The position numbers were made by a program, and so were the translations under genes. A stretch of DNA of 64,000 bases from Bradyrhizobium sp. C9 (lineage in GTDB: Bacteria > Pseudomonadota > Alphaproteobacteria > Rhizobiales > Xanthobacteraceae): assembly GCF_002532045.1 (NCBI RefSeq), contig NZ_NWTG01000004.1:310001-374000 (forward strand), in the 5' to 3' direction. This document shows positions 1-8,877 of this stretch, piece by piece (within the stretch, counting starts at the first letter, position 1; the number at the start of each line of letters is the position of its first letter). Under the pieces are notes generated by a model that saw only the letters and a list, made by a program, of their open reading frames with translations, was not told where the DNA came from and searched no databases.

Positions 1-1
1 C

Positions 2-409
2 GCCCGCGACGTGGTCGCAATCCTGCGCGACTCCGCGGTGCATATCGGCCTCGTGCACGATGAGTACGGCACCTTCCAGGGCGTCGTCACCAGCGCCGAC
101 ATCCTCGAGGCTATCGTCGGCGCCTTCCATACCGAGGAGGGTCCGGCCGAGCCCGCCTATGTCAGGCGCAACGACGGCTCCTATCTGATCTCGGGCTGGA
201 TGCCGGCGCTCGAGTTCAGCGAACTGCTCGGCATCGTGCTGCCCTCGCCGCGGCCCTACCAGACCGCCGCCGGCTTCCTGCTACATGCGTTCGGCGCGAT
301 CCCCGACACCGGAGCGAAAACCACGGCGCAGGGCTGGGACTTCGAGATCGTCGATCTCGACGGCCGGCGCATCGACAAGGTGCTGGCGAGCAAGCAGCCG
401 GCGGCCTGA
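2..409 (+). CDS. CBS-domain/CorC-type transporter-associated protein, C-terminal part
   Basis: The gene enters from the left edge, so its start is outside the window. About 135 residues remain. The first part, with a HIGLVHDEYG stretch followed by GVVTSADILEAIVG, looks like the end of a second CBS domain. The rest (YLISGWMPALEF onward) resembles the CorC_HlyC transporter-associated domain that closes hemolysin-family/CNNM-type proteins. Members of that family usually carry an N-terminal DUF21 membrane domain and are linked to Mg/Co efflux, but that part cannot be seen here. The protein ends at TGA 407-409. The assignment to family is good; the substrate is unknown. Confidence 0.8.
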   Translation, partial: ARDVVAILRDSAVHIGLVHDEYGTFQGVVTSADILEAIVGAFHTEEGPAEPAYVRRNDGSYLISGWMPALEFSELLGIVLPSPRPYQTAAGFLLHAFGAIPDTGAKTTAQGWDFEIVDLDGRRIDKVLASKQPAA

Positions 410-528
410 GGTTGCCAGCCGGCCGGCCTGTTGATAACGGGCAGGACAACGAAACAGGCCACCGCGGTGTGCTATCGGCATAGCGGCAGCCCAAGCAAAT
501 CCCGCGTAACCCCCACGGAATTGATCCC

Positions 529-1128
529 ATGCGCCTTACCCTCGTCGGTTCCCGCCATTTCGGCGTGACGACCTTGAACATGCTGCGCGAGCACCACGTC
601 ACGCTGGTCAGGGTGGTCGTCCATGACGGCGAGGACCGGCTGGCGGCGGCGGCCCGGGCGGCCGGCATCGAGGTCGTTGTCCAGGCCGATCCCAAGCTGG
701 TGACGGCCGCCGAGATCGCGCCGGGCACCGACCTGATCGTGACCGCCCACAGCCATGCCCGGGTCAGCAAGGAAGCCCTTGCCGTGGCCAAGCTTGGCGG
801 CATCGGATACCACCCGTCGCTGCTGCCGCGTCACCGCGGCATCGCAGCGGTGGAATGGACCATCAAGGAGGGCGATCCGATCGCCGGCGGCAGCATCTAT
901 CACCTCGCCGACCGCATGGACGCCGGCGCTATCGCCGCGCAGGACTGGGTGTTCGTCAAGAAGGGCGAGACCGCACGCGAATTGTGGGAGCGCGCGCTGG
1001 CGCCGCTCGGGCTGCGTCTGCTCGGCGAGGTCATCGACTACGGCAAGGTCAACGGCTCGCTGCCGGCCAAGCCCCAGGATGAGCAGTTTGCGACCAAGGC
1101 GCCTAACCTCAGCCCCGGCAAGCACTAA
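529..1128 (+). CDS. formyltransferase-fold protein (Fmt/GART-like), short
   Basis: A 199-residue protein of the formyltetrahydrofolate-dependent formyltransferase fold. The hallmark YHPSLLPRHRG loop lies near residues 94-104 and the MDAGAI segment with the conserved Asp at about 131. Family enzymes use an Asn-x-His...Asp triad. Here His95 and Asp131 are in place but the Asn position is Gly93. It is much shorter than methionyl-tRNA formyltransferase (about 310 residues) and has no C-terminal OB domain, so it is not Fmt itself. It could act on a sugar nucleotide, an amine or formate, or be inactive. It stands alone, 119 bases after the CBS protein. Confidence 0.75.
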   Translation: MRLTLVGSRHFGVTTLNMLREHHVTLVRVVVHDGEDRLAAAARAAGIEVVVQADPKLVTAAEIAPGTDLIVTAHSHARVSKEALAVAKLGGIGYHPSLLPRHRGIAAVEWTIKEGDPIAGGSIYHLADRMDAGAIAAQDWVFVKKGETARELWERALAPLGLRLLGEVIDYGKVNGSLPAKPQDEQFATKAPNLSPGKH

Positions 1129-1321
1129 TCCGCTACTACGGTATCAAAACACCAATGACTCGAAAGAGTGAGCCAGATTCTCCGTTCCTGATCCGGAACC
1201 GAATTCACCATGATGTGTTTGAGTTCACAGGAACATCCGGGGCTCTCGCGACGCAGCAAATTTTGAACACATTGTGACAGGATAAGCCGCGTCATCACAC
1301 GAAATGACAGGGATTTGATTC

Positions 1322-1681
1322 ATGCGTTCGATCCGCATCCGCGACCTGATTTTGGTCACTTCGGTCGCTTCGGCTGCCGCCCTCACCGCTGCTCCCGTGT
1401 CCGCCCAGCAGCCTTATGACGGCCTTTGGAGCGTCACCGTCGTCACCAAGACCGGCAGCTGCGAGCCGTCGTCCAGTTCGACGGTGAATGTCGTCGACGG
1501 AAAGATCTCGGCGCAGGGCGCGGCGATCTCCGGCACCGTCGGCAGCGGAGGCCTTGTGCGAGTCTCGATCAATGGTGCATATGCGAACGGACAACTCAGT
1601 GGCAACTCCGGATCGGGGAAGTGGAATGGGGCATCAGCTGGCGTACCGTGCAGCGGCCGATGGGAAGCGTCCCGTCAGTAA
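1322..1681 (+). CDS. small secreted hypothetical protein
   Basis: 119 residues with a clear Sec signal peptide (MRSIRIRDLIL..., small residues and a VSAQ cleavage region near residues 27-30). The mature part is rich in Gly/Ser and contains two Cys, at SCEP and VPCSG, that could form a disulfide. The mature protein begins with a GLW motif and ends with GRWEAS, a beta-rich pattern resembling the next gene. No enzyme motif was recognised. It is probably periplasmic. The next gene, for a second secreted protein, follows at once and may have arisen by duplication. Confidence 0.6.
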   Translation: MRSIRIRDLILVTSVASAAALTAAPVSAQQPYDGLWSVTVVTKTGSCEPSSSSTVNVVDGKISAQGAAISGTVGSGGLVRVSINGAYANGQLSGNSGSGKWNGASAGVPCSGRWEASRQ

Positions 1682-1700
1682 GATCAGCAGAGTATCAAGT

Positions 1701-2180
1701 TTGTTCGTCATAGCGCGGCGGCCAGCATTTGCAGCCGTCGCGTTTTTCGTGACCGCCTTGGCAAGCAGCGCGGGCCATGCCCAGTCCGGCCCGTTCGCCG
1801 GCATGGCGGGTACCTGGTCGGGTGGCGGCTCGGTCACCCTGGACGACGGCTCCAGCGAGCGGATCCGTTGCCGTGCGACCTATCATGTCGGCGGGCCCAG
1901 GATGACCATGAACCTCATCTGCGCCAGCGACGCCTACAAGTTCAACCTGGCGGCCGACGTGCAGGCCGAAGGCAACTCCGTCAGCGGGTCGTGGACGGAG
2001 TCGAGCCGCAATGTCAGTGGCACCCTGCAAGGCCGCGGCGGCGGTGGCAACTTCCAGGTCGCTGCGAGCGCACCGGGGTTCGATGCGAATATCTCGATGC
2101 GCACCAGCGGCAATCGGCAGTCCGTCGCGATCAAGGCTGACAATCAGTTCCGCGCCGCCAACATCACGCTGTCGAAATAG
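1701..2180 (+). CDS. small secreted hypothetical protein, likely TTG start
   Basis: The open frame extends far upstream, but a normal signal peptide appears only if translation starts at TTG 1701: FVIARRPAFAAVAFFVTALA, then AGHAQS. ATG 1626 is in frame but would overlap the previous gene by 56 bases and place about 25 extra residues before the hydrophobic core. The mature part has a GTWSGGG motif, two Cys and a run of Gly around RGRGGGG, ending in NITLSK. It is probably a periplasmic or surface beta-rich protein of unknown function. It is followed by a strong terminator. Confidence 0.55.
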   Translation: MFVIARRPAFAAVAFFVTALASSAGHAQSGPFAGMAGTWSGGGSVTLDDGSSERIRCRATYHVGGPRMTMNLICASDAYKFNLAADVQAEGNSVSGSWTESSRNVSGTLQGRGGGGNFQVAASAPGFDANISMRTSGNRQSVAIKADNQFRAANITLSK

Positions 2181-2200
2181 TCGATCGGTACGCCGACAAG

Positions 2201-2233
2201 AAAAGCCCTCGGTTTATCCCCGAGGGCTTTTTG
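2201..2233 (+). terminator. Rho-independent terminator
   Basis: Inverted repeat AAAGCCCTCGG / CCGAGGGCTTT with a 5-base loop followed by T residues, 20 bases after the stop of the second secreted-protein gene. It lies between convergent genes and may serve both. Confidence 0.85.
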
Positions 2234-2277
2234 CTGCCCGCGCAGCAATCACTCGCACACCTCCCAATGGCGCAAGA

Positions 2278-2676
2278 CTAGGCGGCAGGCACGAACGCGG
2301 TGACCTCGATCTCGACCTTGGCGCGTTGATCGACCAGCCCGTCGATATAGAGCAGCGTGGACGGCGGGAAATTGCGTCCGAGCGTCTCCTTCCACACCGC
2401 GCCGATACCGGCGCCCGCGGCCTCGTATTCGCTGCGGCTGGTCAGGTACCAGGTCAGGCGGACGATGTGCTCGGGACCGGCGCCGGCTTCGTTCAACAGC
2501 TTGACAATGCGCTTCAGCGCCGTGCCGACCTGGGCAGCCATCTCGGGCGCGTACTCGCTCTTCTCGTCGCCACCGGTCTGCCCTGCGAGCACGATCCATT
2601 TGCCGGGCGCGTCGAACGCGACACCGTGCGAGAAGCCGCGGGGTTTCGACCACTCGGCCGGTTGCAAGACGCGCAT
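2278..2676 (-). CDS. RidA/YjgF/UK114-family protein
   Basis: 132 residues with the RidA-family pattern: an N-terminal GFSHGV...IVLAGQTG segment, a central MAAQVGTALKRIVKLLNEAGAGPEHIVRL helix-strand region (quoted in pieces: AAQVGTALKRIVKLL, EAGAGPEHIVRL) and a C-terminal VDQRAKVEIEVTAFVP strand. The archetype deaminates reactive enamine/imine intermediates from PLP enzymes. The conserved Arg of true RidA (in the RATV-type motif) is not obvious, so this is a subgroup member whose substrate is not predicted. It is transcribed alone, convergent to the secreted-protein genes and divergent from the EamA transporter gene. Confidence 0.85.
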   Translation of the reverse strand: MRVLQPAEWSKPRGFSHGVAFDAPGKWIVLAGQTGGDEKSEYAPEMAAQVGTALKRIVKLLNEAGAGPEHIVRLTWYLTSRSEYEAAGAGIGAVWKETLGRNFPPSTLLYIDGLVDQRAKVEIEVTAFVPAA

Positions 2677-2818
2677 GAGCAGATCCTCCTGATGTGATTA
2701 GTGGTGCCCTGCTTAGCAGAGATCACGCGGCCAGCGCACCACGCATCGGCAGAATTGCGCGTTGCAAATTCATATCGGCTCGCCGATACCGAGAATCCCT
2801 CCTCATCACACTCCGATC

Positions 2819-3694
2819 ATGGATCGCACGCCCTCAAAGACCCGCGCAGCACTGTGGATGTCCGGTTGGCTCGCGCTGATGCTGATCGTGGCGGTGGCTG
2901 GCCGCGAGGCGACGCGCGAGGTCAACGTCTTCCAGCTGATGGCCGTGCGCGGCGTGCTCGGCTTCGTGATGCTGTATCCGCTGGTCCACATCAATGGCGG
3001 CTTTGCGATCGTGAAGACCGCACGCGTGCACCTGCACATTGCGCGCAACCTGATCCACTTCTGCGCGCAGCTCGGCTGGTTCTATGCGCTGACACTGATC
3101 CCGATCGGTCAGGTGGTCGCGATCGAGTTCACGATGCCGATCTGGACCGCGATCCTCGCGGCAGGCTTCCTCGGCGAACGCATGACATCCTGGAAGATCG
3201 TTGCAATCGTGCTTGGCCTGGTCGGCGTCATCGTGATCGTGCGACCGGCGACCGGTGCGATCAATCCGGGGCAGCTGATCGCGCTTGCCGCTGCCATGGG
3301 CTTCGGAGTCTCGATCGTCGTGGTCAAATCGCTGACGCGAACCGAGCAGGCGCTGACGATCATCTTCTGGATGCTGGTGGTGCAGTCGCTGGCCAGCATC
3401 GGGCCTGCGCTCTACGTCTGGACCTGGCCGCCGCTGTCCACCTGGGGCTGGCTTGCGGTGATCGCATTCTGCGGCACCTTCTCGCATTACTGCATGGCGC
3501 GCGCCCTGCTCCATGCCGATGCGACCGTTGTGATCCCGATGGATTTCGTCCGGGTACCGCTCACCGCGATCGTCGGGTGGCTGATCTATGCCGAGCAGCT
3601 CGACGCCTATACGCTGCTTGGCGCCGCCATGATTCTGACCGGCAACCTCCTGAACCTGAAGCCCGGGGCAAAGCTGCCGGCGCGTGTAAAGTGA
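2819..3694 (+). CDS. EamA/DMT-family membrane transporter
   Basis: 291 residues from ATG 2819 (an in-frame upstream Met at 2762 would add a polar leader). About ten hydrophobic segments form two EamA halves, the first ending near GVIVIVRPATGAINPGQ and the second starting with ALAAAMGFGVSIVVVKSLTR. The family exports small metabolites such as amino acids or nucleotide precursors; the substrate here is unknown. The gene is divergent from the RidA-family gene (about 140 bases apart) and ends at a strong hairpin terminator. Confidence 0.88.
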   Translation: MDRTPSKTRAALWMSGWLALMLIVAVAGREATREVNVFQLMAVRGVLGFVMLYPLVHINGGFAIVKTARVHLHIARNLIHFCAQLGWFYALTLIPIGQVVAIEFTMPIWTAILAAGFLGERMTSWKIVAIVLGLVGVIVIVRPATGAINPGQLIALAAAMGFGVSIVVVKSLTRTEQALTIIFWMLVVQSLASIGPALYVWTWPPLSTWGWLAVIAFCGTFSHYCMARALLHADATVVIPMDFVRVPLTAIVGWLIYAEQLDAYTLLGAAMILTGNLLNLKPGAKLPARVK

Positions 3695-3730
3695 CGGCCA
3701 CGCAGCGTTACACCGCGCCGCTCGACCAAA

Positions 3731-3758
3731 AAGCCCGGGGATCATCCCGGGCTTCTCT
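3731..3758. terminator. hairpin terminator between convergent genes
   Basis: Stem AAGCCCGGG / CCCGGGCTT (3731-3739 with 3746-3754), preceded by A residues and followed by a pyrimidine-rich stretch. It separates the EamA gene from the converging BrnA-like/cysK unit and could terminate in both directions. Confidence 0.75.
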
Positions 3759-3772
3759 GCTTCGAAAGCGAG

Positions 3773-4018
3773 TTACTTGCCGGCGGCCTTGCGCAGCGCC
3801 GCGTTGATGCGGTCCTGCCAGCCCGGGCCGCCCTCCTGGAAATATGCCAGCACGTCCTGATCGATCCGCAGCGTGACCTGCTCCCGGACGCCGGGGACCG
3901 GGACGGCCGCAGTCTTTGGCAGCGCATCCGCGACCTTGGTAGTGGCCCGTTTGAATGCCGCCTCGGCTTCGCTACGGGCATCGTTCAGGGTTCGCGGTCG
4001 TCTCGGCTGGTCGGCCAT
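3773..4018 (-). CDS. BrnA-like (DUF4415) antitoxin-type protein, orphan
   Basis: 81 residues. The C-terminal half, VTLRIDQDVLAYFQEGGPG then WQDRINAALRKAAG, is the DUF4415/BrnA signature. In BrnTA modules that part forms a ribbon-helix-helix DNA-binding dimer that neutralises the BrnT ribonuclease. No BrnT-like gene adjoins it: the neighbours are cysK, 18 bases upstream on the same strand, and a terminator downstream. It may be a solitary regulator co-transcribed with cysK or a remnant of a toxin-antitoxin pair. Confidence 0.75.
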   Translation of the reverse strand: MADQPRRPRTLNDARSEAEAAFKRATTKVADALPKTAAVPVPGVREQVTLRIDQDVLAYFQEGGPGWQDRINAALRKAAGK

Positions 4019-4036
4019 GTTCTGGATTCCTGTGTC

Positions 4037-5011
4037 TCAAATTCCTTCAAACAGTACTGTCGACAGATAGCGCTCCGAGAACGACGGCACAATCGCAAGG
4101 ATGGTCTTGCCCGCAGCCTCCGGCCGCTTGCCGATCTGCAAGGCGGCCGCGATCGCCGCCCCCGACGAAATACCGCCGGGAATTCCCTCGTTGCGCGCCA
4201 GCGCGCGCGCGGTCTCGATCGCGGTCGCGCTGTTGACCTTGACGATCTCGTCGATCACCGAGCGGTCGAGGATGTCAGGAATGAAGCCCGCACCGATGCC
4301 CTGGATCTTGTGCGGCGTATGCTGGCCGCCCGACAGCACCGGGCTCTCCTCCGGCTCCACCGCGACGACGCGCAAGGACGGCTTGCGCGGCTTTAGCACC
4401 TGCCCGACGCCGGTGATGGTGCCGCCGGTGCCGACGCCAGCGACGAAATAGTCGATGTTGCCGCCGGTGTCGTTCCAGATTTCCTCCGCCGTGGTGCGGC
4501 GATGGATTTCGGGATTGGCGAGGTTCTTGAACTGCTGCGGCATGACGGCGTTGGGCGTCGTACGCACGAGTTCTTCCGCGGTCGCGATCGAGCCCTTCAT
4601 GCCCTGCGCCGCCGGGGTCAGCACGATCTCGGCGCCGAGGAAGGCGAGCATCCGCCGCCGCTCGATCGACATCGACTCCGGCATCACGAGCTTCAGCCGA
4701 TAGCCGCGCGATGCCGCGACGTAGGCAAGCGCAATCCCGGTGTTGCCCGAGGTCGGCTCGATCAGCACGGTGTCGGCGTTGATGATGCCGGCCTTCTCCA
4801 TCGCCACGATCATCGCCGCGCCGATGCGATCCTTCACACTGGCCGCCGGGTTGAAGTATTCCAGCTTGGCAAGGATCGTGGCGTTGACGCCATTGGCCTG
4901 CGGCAGCCTGCGCAGCCGCACGATCGGCGTCGAGCCGATCGCATCGACGATGGAGTCGAAGACGCGACCGCGTCCGGGTTGCACTGCACTCGTTGTCGAC
5001 GGCGCGTCCAT
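4037..5011 (-). CDS. cysK: cysteine synthase A (O-acetylserine sulfhydrylase)
   Basis: 324 residues from ATG 5011, which follows an AGGAG ribosome site by 7 bases; a TTG one codon upstream is less likely. It is a PLP fold-type II enzyme making cysteine from O-acetylserine and sulfide. Visible motifs are [12 protein letters not shown] with the PLP lysine at about residue 60, the substrate loop [10 protein letters not shown], and the phosphate-binding [10 protein letters not shown]. Its length is typical for CysK (310-325). The BrnA-like gene follows 18 bases downstream. The 230 bases upstream are shared with the divergent zinc-ribbon gene. Confidence 0.93.
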   Translation of the reverse strand: MDAPSTTSAVQPGRGRVFDSIVDAIGSTPIVRLRRLPQANGVNATILAKLEYFNPAASVKDRIGAAMIVAMEKAGIINADTVLIEPTSGNTGIALAYVAASRGYRLKLVMPESMSIERRRMLAFLGAEIVLTPAAQGMKGSIATAEELVRTTPNAVMPQQFKNLANPEIHRRTTAEEIWNDTGGNIDYFVAGVGTGGTITGVGQVLKPRKPSLRVVAVEPEESPVLSGGQHTPHKIQGIGAGFIPDILDRSVIDEIVKVNSATAIETARALARNEGIPGGISSGAAIAAALQIGKRPEAAGKTILAIVPSFSERYLSTVLFEGI

Positions 5012-5240
5012 CAAGTGGCTCCTGTTGCGGGATATGCTGGAAATATGCGGTCTTCTTTCATTAGAAGCAGCGCATCATGACGCGCAAGTGAGAAACCGCC
5101 GAGGCGCCAATTCGTTGCATCGCAAAAACTAGAACCTGCGCAAATAACGTAAAACCTACGCATTTGTGTTGCGACAAGGTCAAACAAGTGCGTCTATATA
5201 CTTTCGTCAGGTGCAGCTCAGAACGCAAAGGGAGGCGCAC

Positions 5241-5456
5241 ATGCCAGCACTTGCTGAAGTCCGGTCGACCGCAGCGTCCAGGCCCGATCCGCGCGGCAGC
5301 CATCTGCCGACCTGTCCCGTGTGTGCTGACTCCATGGTAGCGGCGGAAGCGTCTGCGTACCTGTTCGACAATTTGATCAGCTATCTCTGGACCTGCGACA
5401 ATTGCGGTTACGGGTTCGTGACCAAGCACACGGTGAAACCGATCGTGTGCAACTGA
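5241..5456 (+). CDS. small zinc-ribbon-like protein
   Basis: 71 residues from ATG 5241, chosen because GGGAGG stands 5 bases upstream; a longer in-frame start at 5166 lacks such a site. Two knuckles, CPVC at about residues 31-34 and CDNC at about 53-56, are spaced as in a small zinc ribbon, and one more Cys lies at the penultimate residue. The N-terminal 25 residues look disordered. The function is unknown; such proteins often bind nucleic acid or a partner protein. It is divergent from cysK. Confidence 0.65.
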   Translation: MPALAEVRSTAASRPDPRGSHLPTCPVCADSMVAAEASAYLFDNLISYLWTCDNCGYGFVTKHTVKPIVCN

Positions 5457-5466
5457 TCACATAAGC

Positions 5467-6600
5467 TCACCTCGGAGCGATGTCACCGCGCGCCCAACCG
5501 GCGCGCGTTTTCGTTTTGAAATCCTCGAAGGTGCCGTTTGCCACCGCGTCACGGATGCCCTGCATCAGCTCCTGGTAATAGGCGACGTTGATTTCGGACA
5601 GCAGCATTGCCCCAAGTGTCTCGCCGGCACGTACGAGATGGTGCAGATAGGCGCGCGAAGTGTTGCGCGCGCCTGGCCACGAACTCTCCTCATCGAGCGG
5701 ACGCGGATCGTCGATGTGCCGGGCGTTGCGCAGGTTGATCTGCCCGAACCTGGTGAACGCCATGCCGTGGCGGCCGTTCCGTGTCGGCATCACACAGTCG
5801 AACATGTCGACGCCGCGCGCCACCGCCTCAAGAATGTCCTCCGGCGTGCCGACGCCCATCAGATAGCGCGGCCGATCGGACGGCAGCGCCGGCGCGGTCT
5901 CCTCGATCATCGAGAGCATCACCGCCTGCGGCTCGCCGACCGCCAGCCCGCCGATCGCGTAGCCGTGAAAGCCGACCTCGGTCAGCCCGCGGGCGCTGGC
6001 GTGGCGCAGATCAGGGATATCGCCGCCCTGGACGATACCGAACAGCATGTAGCCGTCCGGCGCGCTCTCGAAGGCACGCTTGGAGCGTTCGGCCCAGCGC
6101 AGCGACAGCTGCATCGCGCGCTCGATGTCGGCGCGCTCGGCCGGCAACCGCACGCACTCGTCCATCTGCATTGCGATGTCGGAGCCGAGCAGCCGTTGCA
6201 CCTCGATCGAGCGCTCCGGCGACAGCTCGACCTTGGCGCCGTCGATATGTGAGCGGAAGGTCACGGCCTTCTCGGTCACCTTGCGCAGCTCGGAGAGCGA
6301 CATCACCTGGAAGCCGCCGGAATCCGTCAGCATCGGGCCACCCCACCCGGTGAAGCGCTGCAGGCCGCCAAGCCCTGCGATCCGCTCCGCGCCCGGCCGC
6401 AGCATCAAGTGATAGGTGTTGCCGAGCACGATATCGGCGCCGGCATCGCGCACCTCGCGCCAATGCATGCCTTTCATCGCACCTGCGGTACCGACCGGCA
6501 TGAATGCGGGTGTCCGGACGACGCCATGCGGCGTGGTCAGGCGCCCGGTGCGGGCAGCACCGTCAGTGGCCAGCAGCTCGAAATGATTGGGAAGAGTCAT
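5467..6600 (-). CDS. tgt: queuine tRNA-ribosyltransferase (Tgt), zinc site lost
   Basis: 377 residues from ATG 6600; the frame is open further upstream but only this start matches family N-termini. Tgt swaps guanine 34 of His, Asn, Asp and Tyr tRNAs for preQ1, giving queuosine. The catalytic Asp93 ([10 protein letters not shown]) and nucleophile Asp268 ([14 protein letters not shown]) are intact, as are the GGLAVGE and TRNG recognition loops. The zinc site of the bacterial enzyme (Cys-x-Cys-x2-Cys plus a distal His) is replaced by Ser306, Trp308, Ala311 and Ile337. The partner queA is 4.5 kb away on the same strand. Confidence 0.92.
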   Translation of the reverse strand: MTLPNHFELLATDGAARTGRLTTPHGVVRTPAFMPVGTAGAMKGMHWREVRDAGADIVLGNTYHLMLRPGAERIAGLGGLQRFTGWGGPMLTDSGGFQVMSLSELRKVTEKAVTFRSHIDGAKVELSPERSIEVQRLLGSDIAMQMDECVRLPAERADIERAMQLSLRWAERSKRAFESAPDGYMLFGIVQGGDIPDLRHASARGLTEVGFHGYAIGGLAVGEPQAVMLSMIEETAPALPSDRPRYLMGVGTPEDILEAVARGVDMFDCVMPTRNGRHGMAFTRFGQINLRNARHIDDPRPLDEESSWPGARNTSRAYLHHLVRAGETLGAMLLSEINVAYYQELMQGIRDAVANGTFEDFKTKTRAGWARGDIAPR

Positions 6601-6716
6601 GTGGCTGCTTATTGCGTGTCGCCGATGCCCGATCAACCCGTCGAGGTAACGGTCTTCGCGCGACTTCGTGAACGCCAACGACCGGACGGATGCTTGCCGA
6701 GGGACGGTCCTTCCGC

Positions 6717-6742
6717 TAAACAAAACGAAACCGTATCGTTTT
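6717..6742. promoter_or_regulatory. TetR-type operator candidate, copy 1
   Basis: AAACGA...TCGTTT dyad within the core AACGAAACCGTATCGTTT. It matches the element at 8878-8903 at 23 of 26 positions. It lies in the intergenic space between the divergent tgt (start 6600) and patatin gene (start 6855), so a bound repressor could act on either. The nearby TetR protein is the obvious candidate to bind it. Confidence 0.6.
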
Positions 6743-6854
6743 ATGTCGAGAATAAGGCAGCGGGTCGTCCCGCCGCGACAGCAATCCGCGCGAGACCTGA
6801 CTGGCCGAGATGTTCCCACCCTCCAGCGCCCGGCCTGACGGCGTCCGCCATCGG

Positions 6855-7988
6855 ATGACGCCCGCTCATGCGATCCGGCAAGCCGTGCTGCTGTGCGGGC
6901 TCGCCTTCGCGCTGGCGGCCTGCAGTTCGCTGCCGCGTATGCCCTACACGGTTGCGGATGCCGCCAATTCGCGGGTGCTCGATCTCGACGGGCTGCGCCG
7001 CTACGCCGACGAGCCGGCGTCCAAATTCCGGCTCGAGAAGAATACCGTTGCCCCGATCAAAACCTATCTCGCCCTCTCCGGCGGCGGCGCCGATGGGGCC
7101 TATGGCGTCGGCGTCCTCAACGGCTGGACCGCTGCCGGCAACCGCCCGAGCTTCTCGGTCGTCTCCGGTGTCAGCACCGGCGGACTGATCGCCCCCTTTG
7201 CATTCCTCGGCCCGCGCTACGACGATACGCTGAAGGAGGTCTACACGTCGGGCATCGCCGAAAGCCTGCTGCAGGACGCGAGCCTGATGCGGGTGCTGTT
7301 CGGCTCCGGCCTGTTCGGCAACAAGCGGCTGCGCGAGCTGGTGGCCCGTTACGTCGGCCAGGGCATCCTGAGCGAGGTGGCGCGCGAAAACGCCAAGGGC
7401 CGGAAGCTCCTGATCGTCACCACCGATCTCGACACCCAGCGCACGGTGATCTGGGACATGGGACGGATCGCTGCCGTCGGAACGCCGGAGGCGCTGCAGC
7501 TGTTTCGCGACGTGATGGCGGCCTCCGCCAGCATCCCGCTGGTGTTTCCGCCGATCATGATCGACGCCGAGGGCCAGGGCCGCCGCTTCCAGGAGATGCA
7601 TGTCGACGGCGGCGTGACGGCGCCGGTCCTGACGCTGCCGGACGCACTGCTGTTCCGCGAGCGTGCCTGGCCCGCCAACGGCCACATGAGCATCTACATC
7701 CTCGTCAACAAGAAGCTCGAGGGCAATTTCGAGCTGGTGTCGAACTCGACGATCGACGTCGCCTCGCGCAGCATTTCCGCGATCACGCAGGCGCAGACGC
7801 GCTCGGTTATTCTCTCGACCTATGATTTCGCCCGCCGCAACCGGCTGGGCTTCCATCTGTCCTACATCGAGCGCGACTATCCTGCGCCGGAGACCCAGGG
7901 CTTCGATACCGCCTATATGCGCGCGCTCTACCAGCACGGCTACCAGAAGGCCGCCGCGGGGCAGGCCTGGACCGCGACGCCGCCCTAA
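6855..7988 (+). CDS. patatin-like phospholipase lipoprotein
   Basis: 377 residues from ATG 6855, which gives a textbook lipoprotein signal with lipobox LAAC (Cys23). The patatin fold shows the oxyanion glycine loop [13 protein letters not shown] at about 75-87, the nucleophile elbow GVSTG with Ser107, and a DGG motif (HVDGGVTAP) carrying the catalytic Asp. Family members hydrolyse acyl esters of phospholipids or other lipids; the lipid anchor places this one at the outer or inner membrane. A TetR gene follows about 100 bases downstream on the same strand, and a palindromic operator candidate lies upstream, suggesting local repression. Confidence 0.88.
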   Translation: MTPAHAIRQAVLLCGLAFALAACSSLPRMPYTVADAANSRVLDLDGLRRYADEPASKFRLEKNTVAPIKTYLALSGGGADGAYGVGVLNGWTAAGNRPSFSVVSGVSTGGLIAPFAFLGPRYDDTLKEVYTSGIAESLLQDASLMRVLFGSGLFGNKRLRELVARYVGQGILSEVARENAKGRKLLIVTTDLDTQRTVIWDMGRIAAVGTPEALQLFRDVMAASASIPLVFPPIMIDAEGQGRRFQEMHVDGGVTAPVLTLPDALLFRERAWPANGHMSIYILVNKKLEGNFELVSNSTIDVASRSISAITQAQTRSVILSTYDFARRNRLGFHLSYIERDYPAPETQGFDTAYMRALYQHGYQKAAAGQAWTATPP

Positions 7989-8085
7989 AGCGGCCAGCTC
8001 CTGGTACCGCCGAATGGACGAATCCGCATTGCGCGGGTTATAGACCGGACAGACCCGTCCGAACGCACAACGAGATGAATGGGCA

Positions 8086-8823
8086 ATGGGATTGACGGCA
8101 ACCAAGGCCAAGGTGGCCAAGCGCGGCGTGATCAAGTCACGCGGCGGACGGCCGACCAGGGATGCTGCGATCGAGCGGGACCAGCGGCTGATCGAGGTCG
8201 CGACGCGCCTGTTCCTTGAGCGCGGCTTCGACGCGACGTCGATCGACGCCGTGGCAGAGGCAGCCCGCGTCAGCAAGCCCACCGTCTACGGACAGTATGG
8301 CGACAAGCGCGGCCTGTTCACCGCGGTGCTCAGGCGCGAGATCGCCCGCTGGCTCGCCCCGCTCGCCGCCGCGGCGGCCGAAGCGCAGGCTGGCGGTAGC
8401 TGCGACGGTTCGGTCGAGGAACGGTTGATCGAGCTCGGGCGCCAGCTCCTGGTGCTGAACTGCAGCGCCGACTCGATCGCCTTCAGCCGGATCCTGACCG
8501 CGCAGGCGATCAATTTCCCCGAGGTCGCCAAGCTGGCCGTCGACGAAGGTTGGTCGAAAGCGGTGTCGACCACAGCGGATTTCTTCGACCATCTGGTCGA
8601 CAATGGCGCCCTCGACCTCGAGGACACGACGATAGCGGCCGAGACCTTCCTCAACATGGTGGTCGGCCACACCCACCGGATGGCGACATTCGGGATTCCG
8701 ATCGACATGAAGGCCGCCGTGACGCGGATGGAAGTCTCGATCCGGCTGTTCCTCGCCGGTGCCGTGGGACCGCGGGACCGGCTGCGGGACGCCGCCAAGA
8801 CACGTCGCCGGCCGGCGCGCTGA
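8086..8823 (+). CDS. TetR/AcrR-family transcriptional regulator
   Basis: 245 residues. After a basic Arg/Lys/Gly-rich extension of about 28 residues, the TetR DNA-binding domain runs LIEVATRLFLERGFDATSI ... VAEAARVSKPTVYGQYGDKR, a classic helix-turn-helix. The C-terminal ligand domain, with FPEVAKL and DTTIAAETFLNMVVG segments, resembles the AefR-like C-terminal family. It follows the patatin gene on the same strand. A site closely matching the one upstream of the patatin gene lies 55 bases after its stop, so it may control the block. The ligand is unknown. Confidence 0.88.
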   Translation: MGLTATKAKVAKRGVIKSRGGRPTRDAAIERDQRLIEVATRLFLERGFDATSIDAVAEAARVSKPTVYGQYGDKRGLFTAVLRREIARWLAPLAAAAAEAQAGGSCDGSVEERLIELGRQLLVLNCSADSIAFSRILTAQAINFPEVAKLAVDEGWSKAVSTTADFFDHLVDNGALDLEDTTIAAETFLNMVVGHTHRMATFGIPIDMKAAVTRMEVSIRLFLAGAVGPRDRLRDAAKTRRRPAR

Positions 8824-8877
8824 CCGTTTTTATAGGATCGTTTCGTCGTCTTACACGTTGCCGTGATGAGTCTTGAA

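Noticed and set aside
6601..6819. Longer Tgt N-terminus
   Set aside because: Family proteins start at the Met at 6600; the extension has no similarity and crosses the operator candidate.
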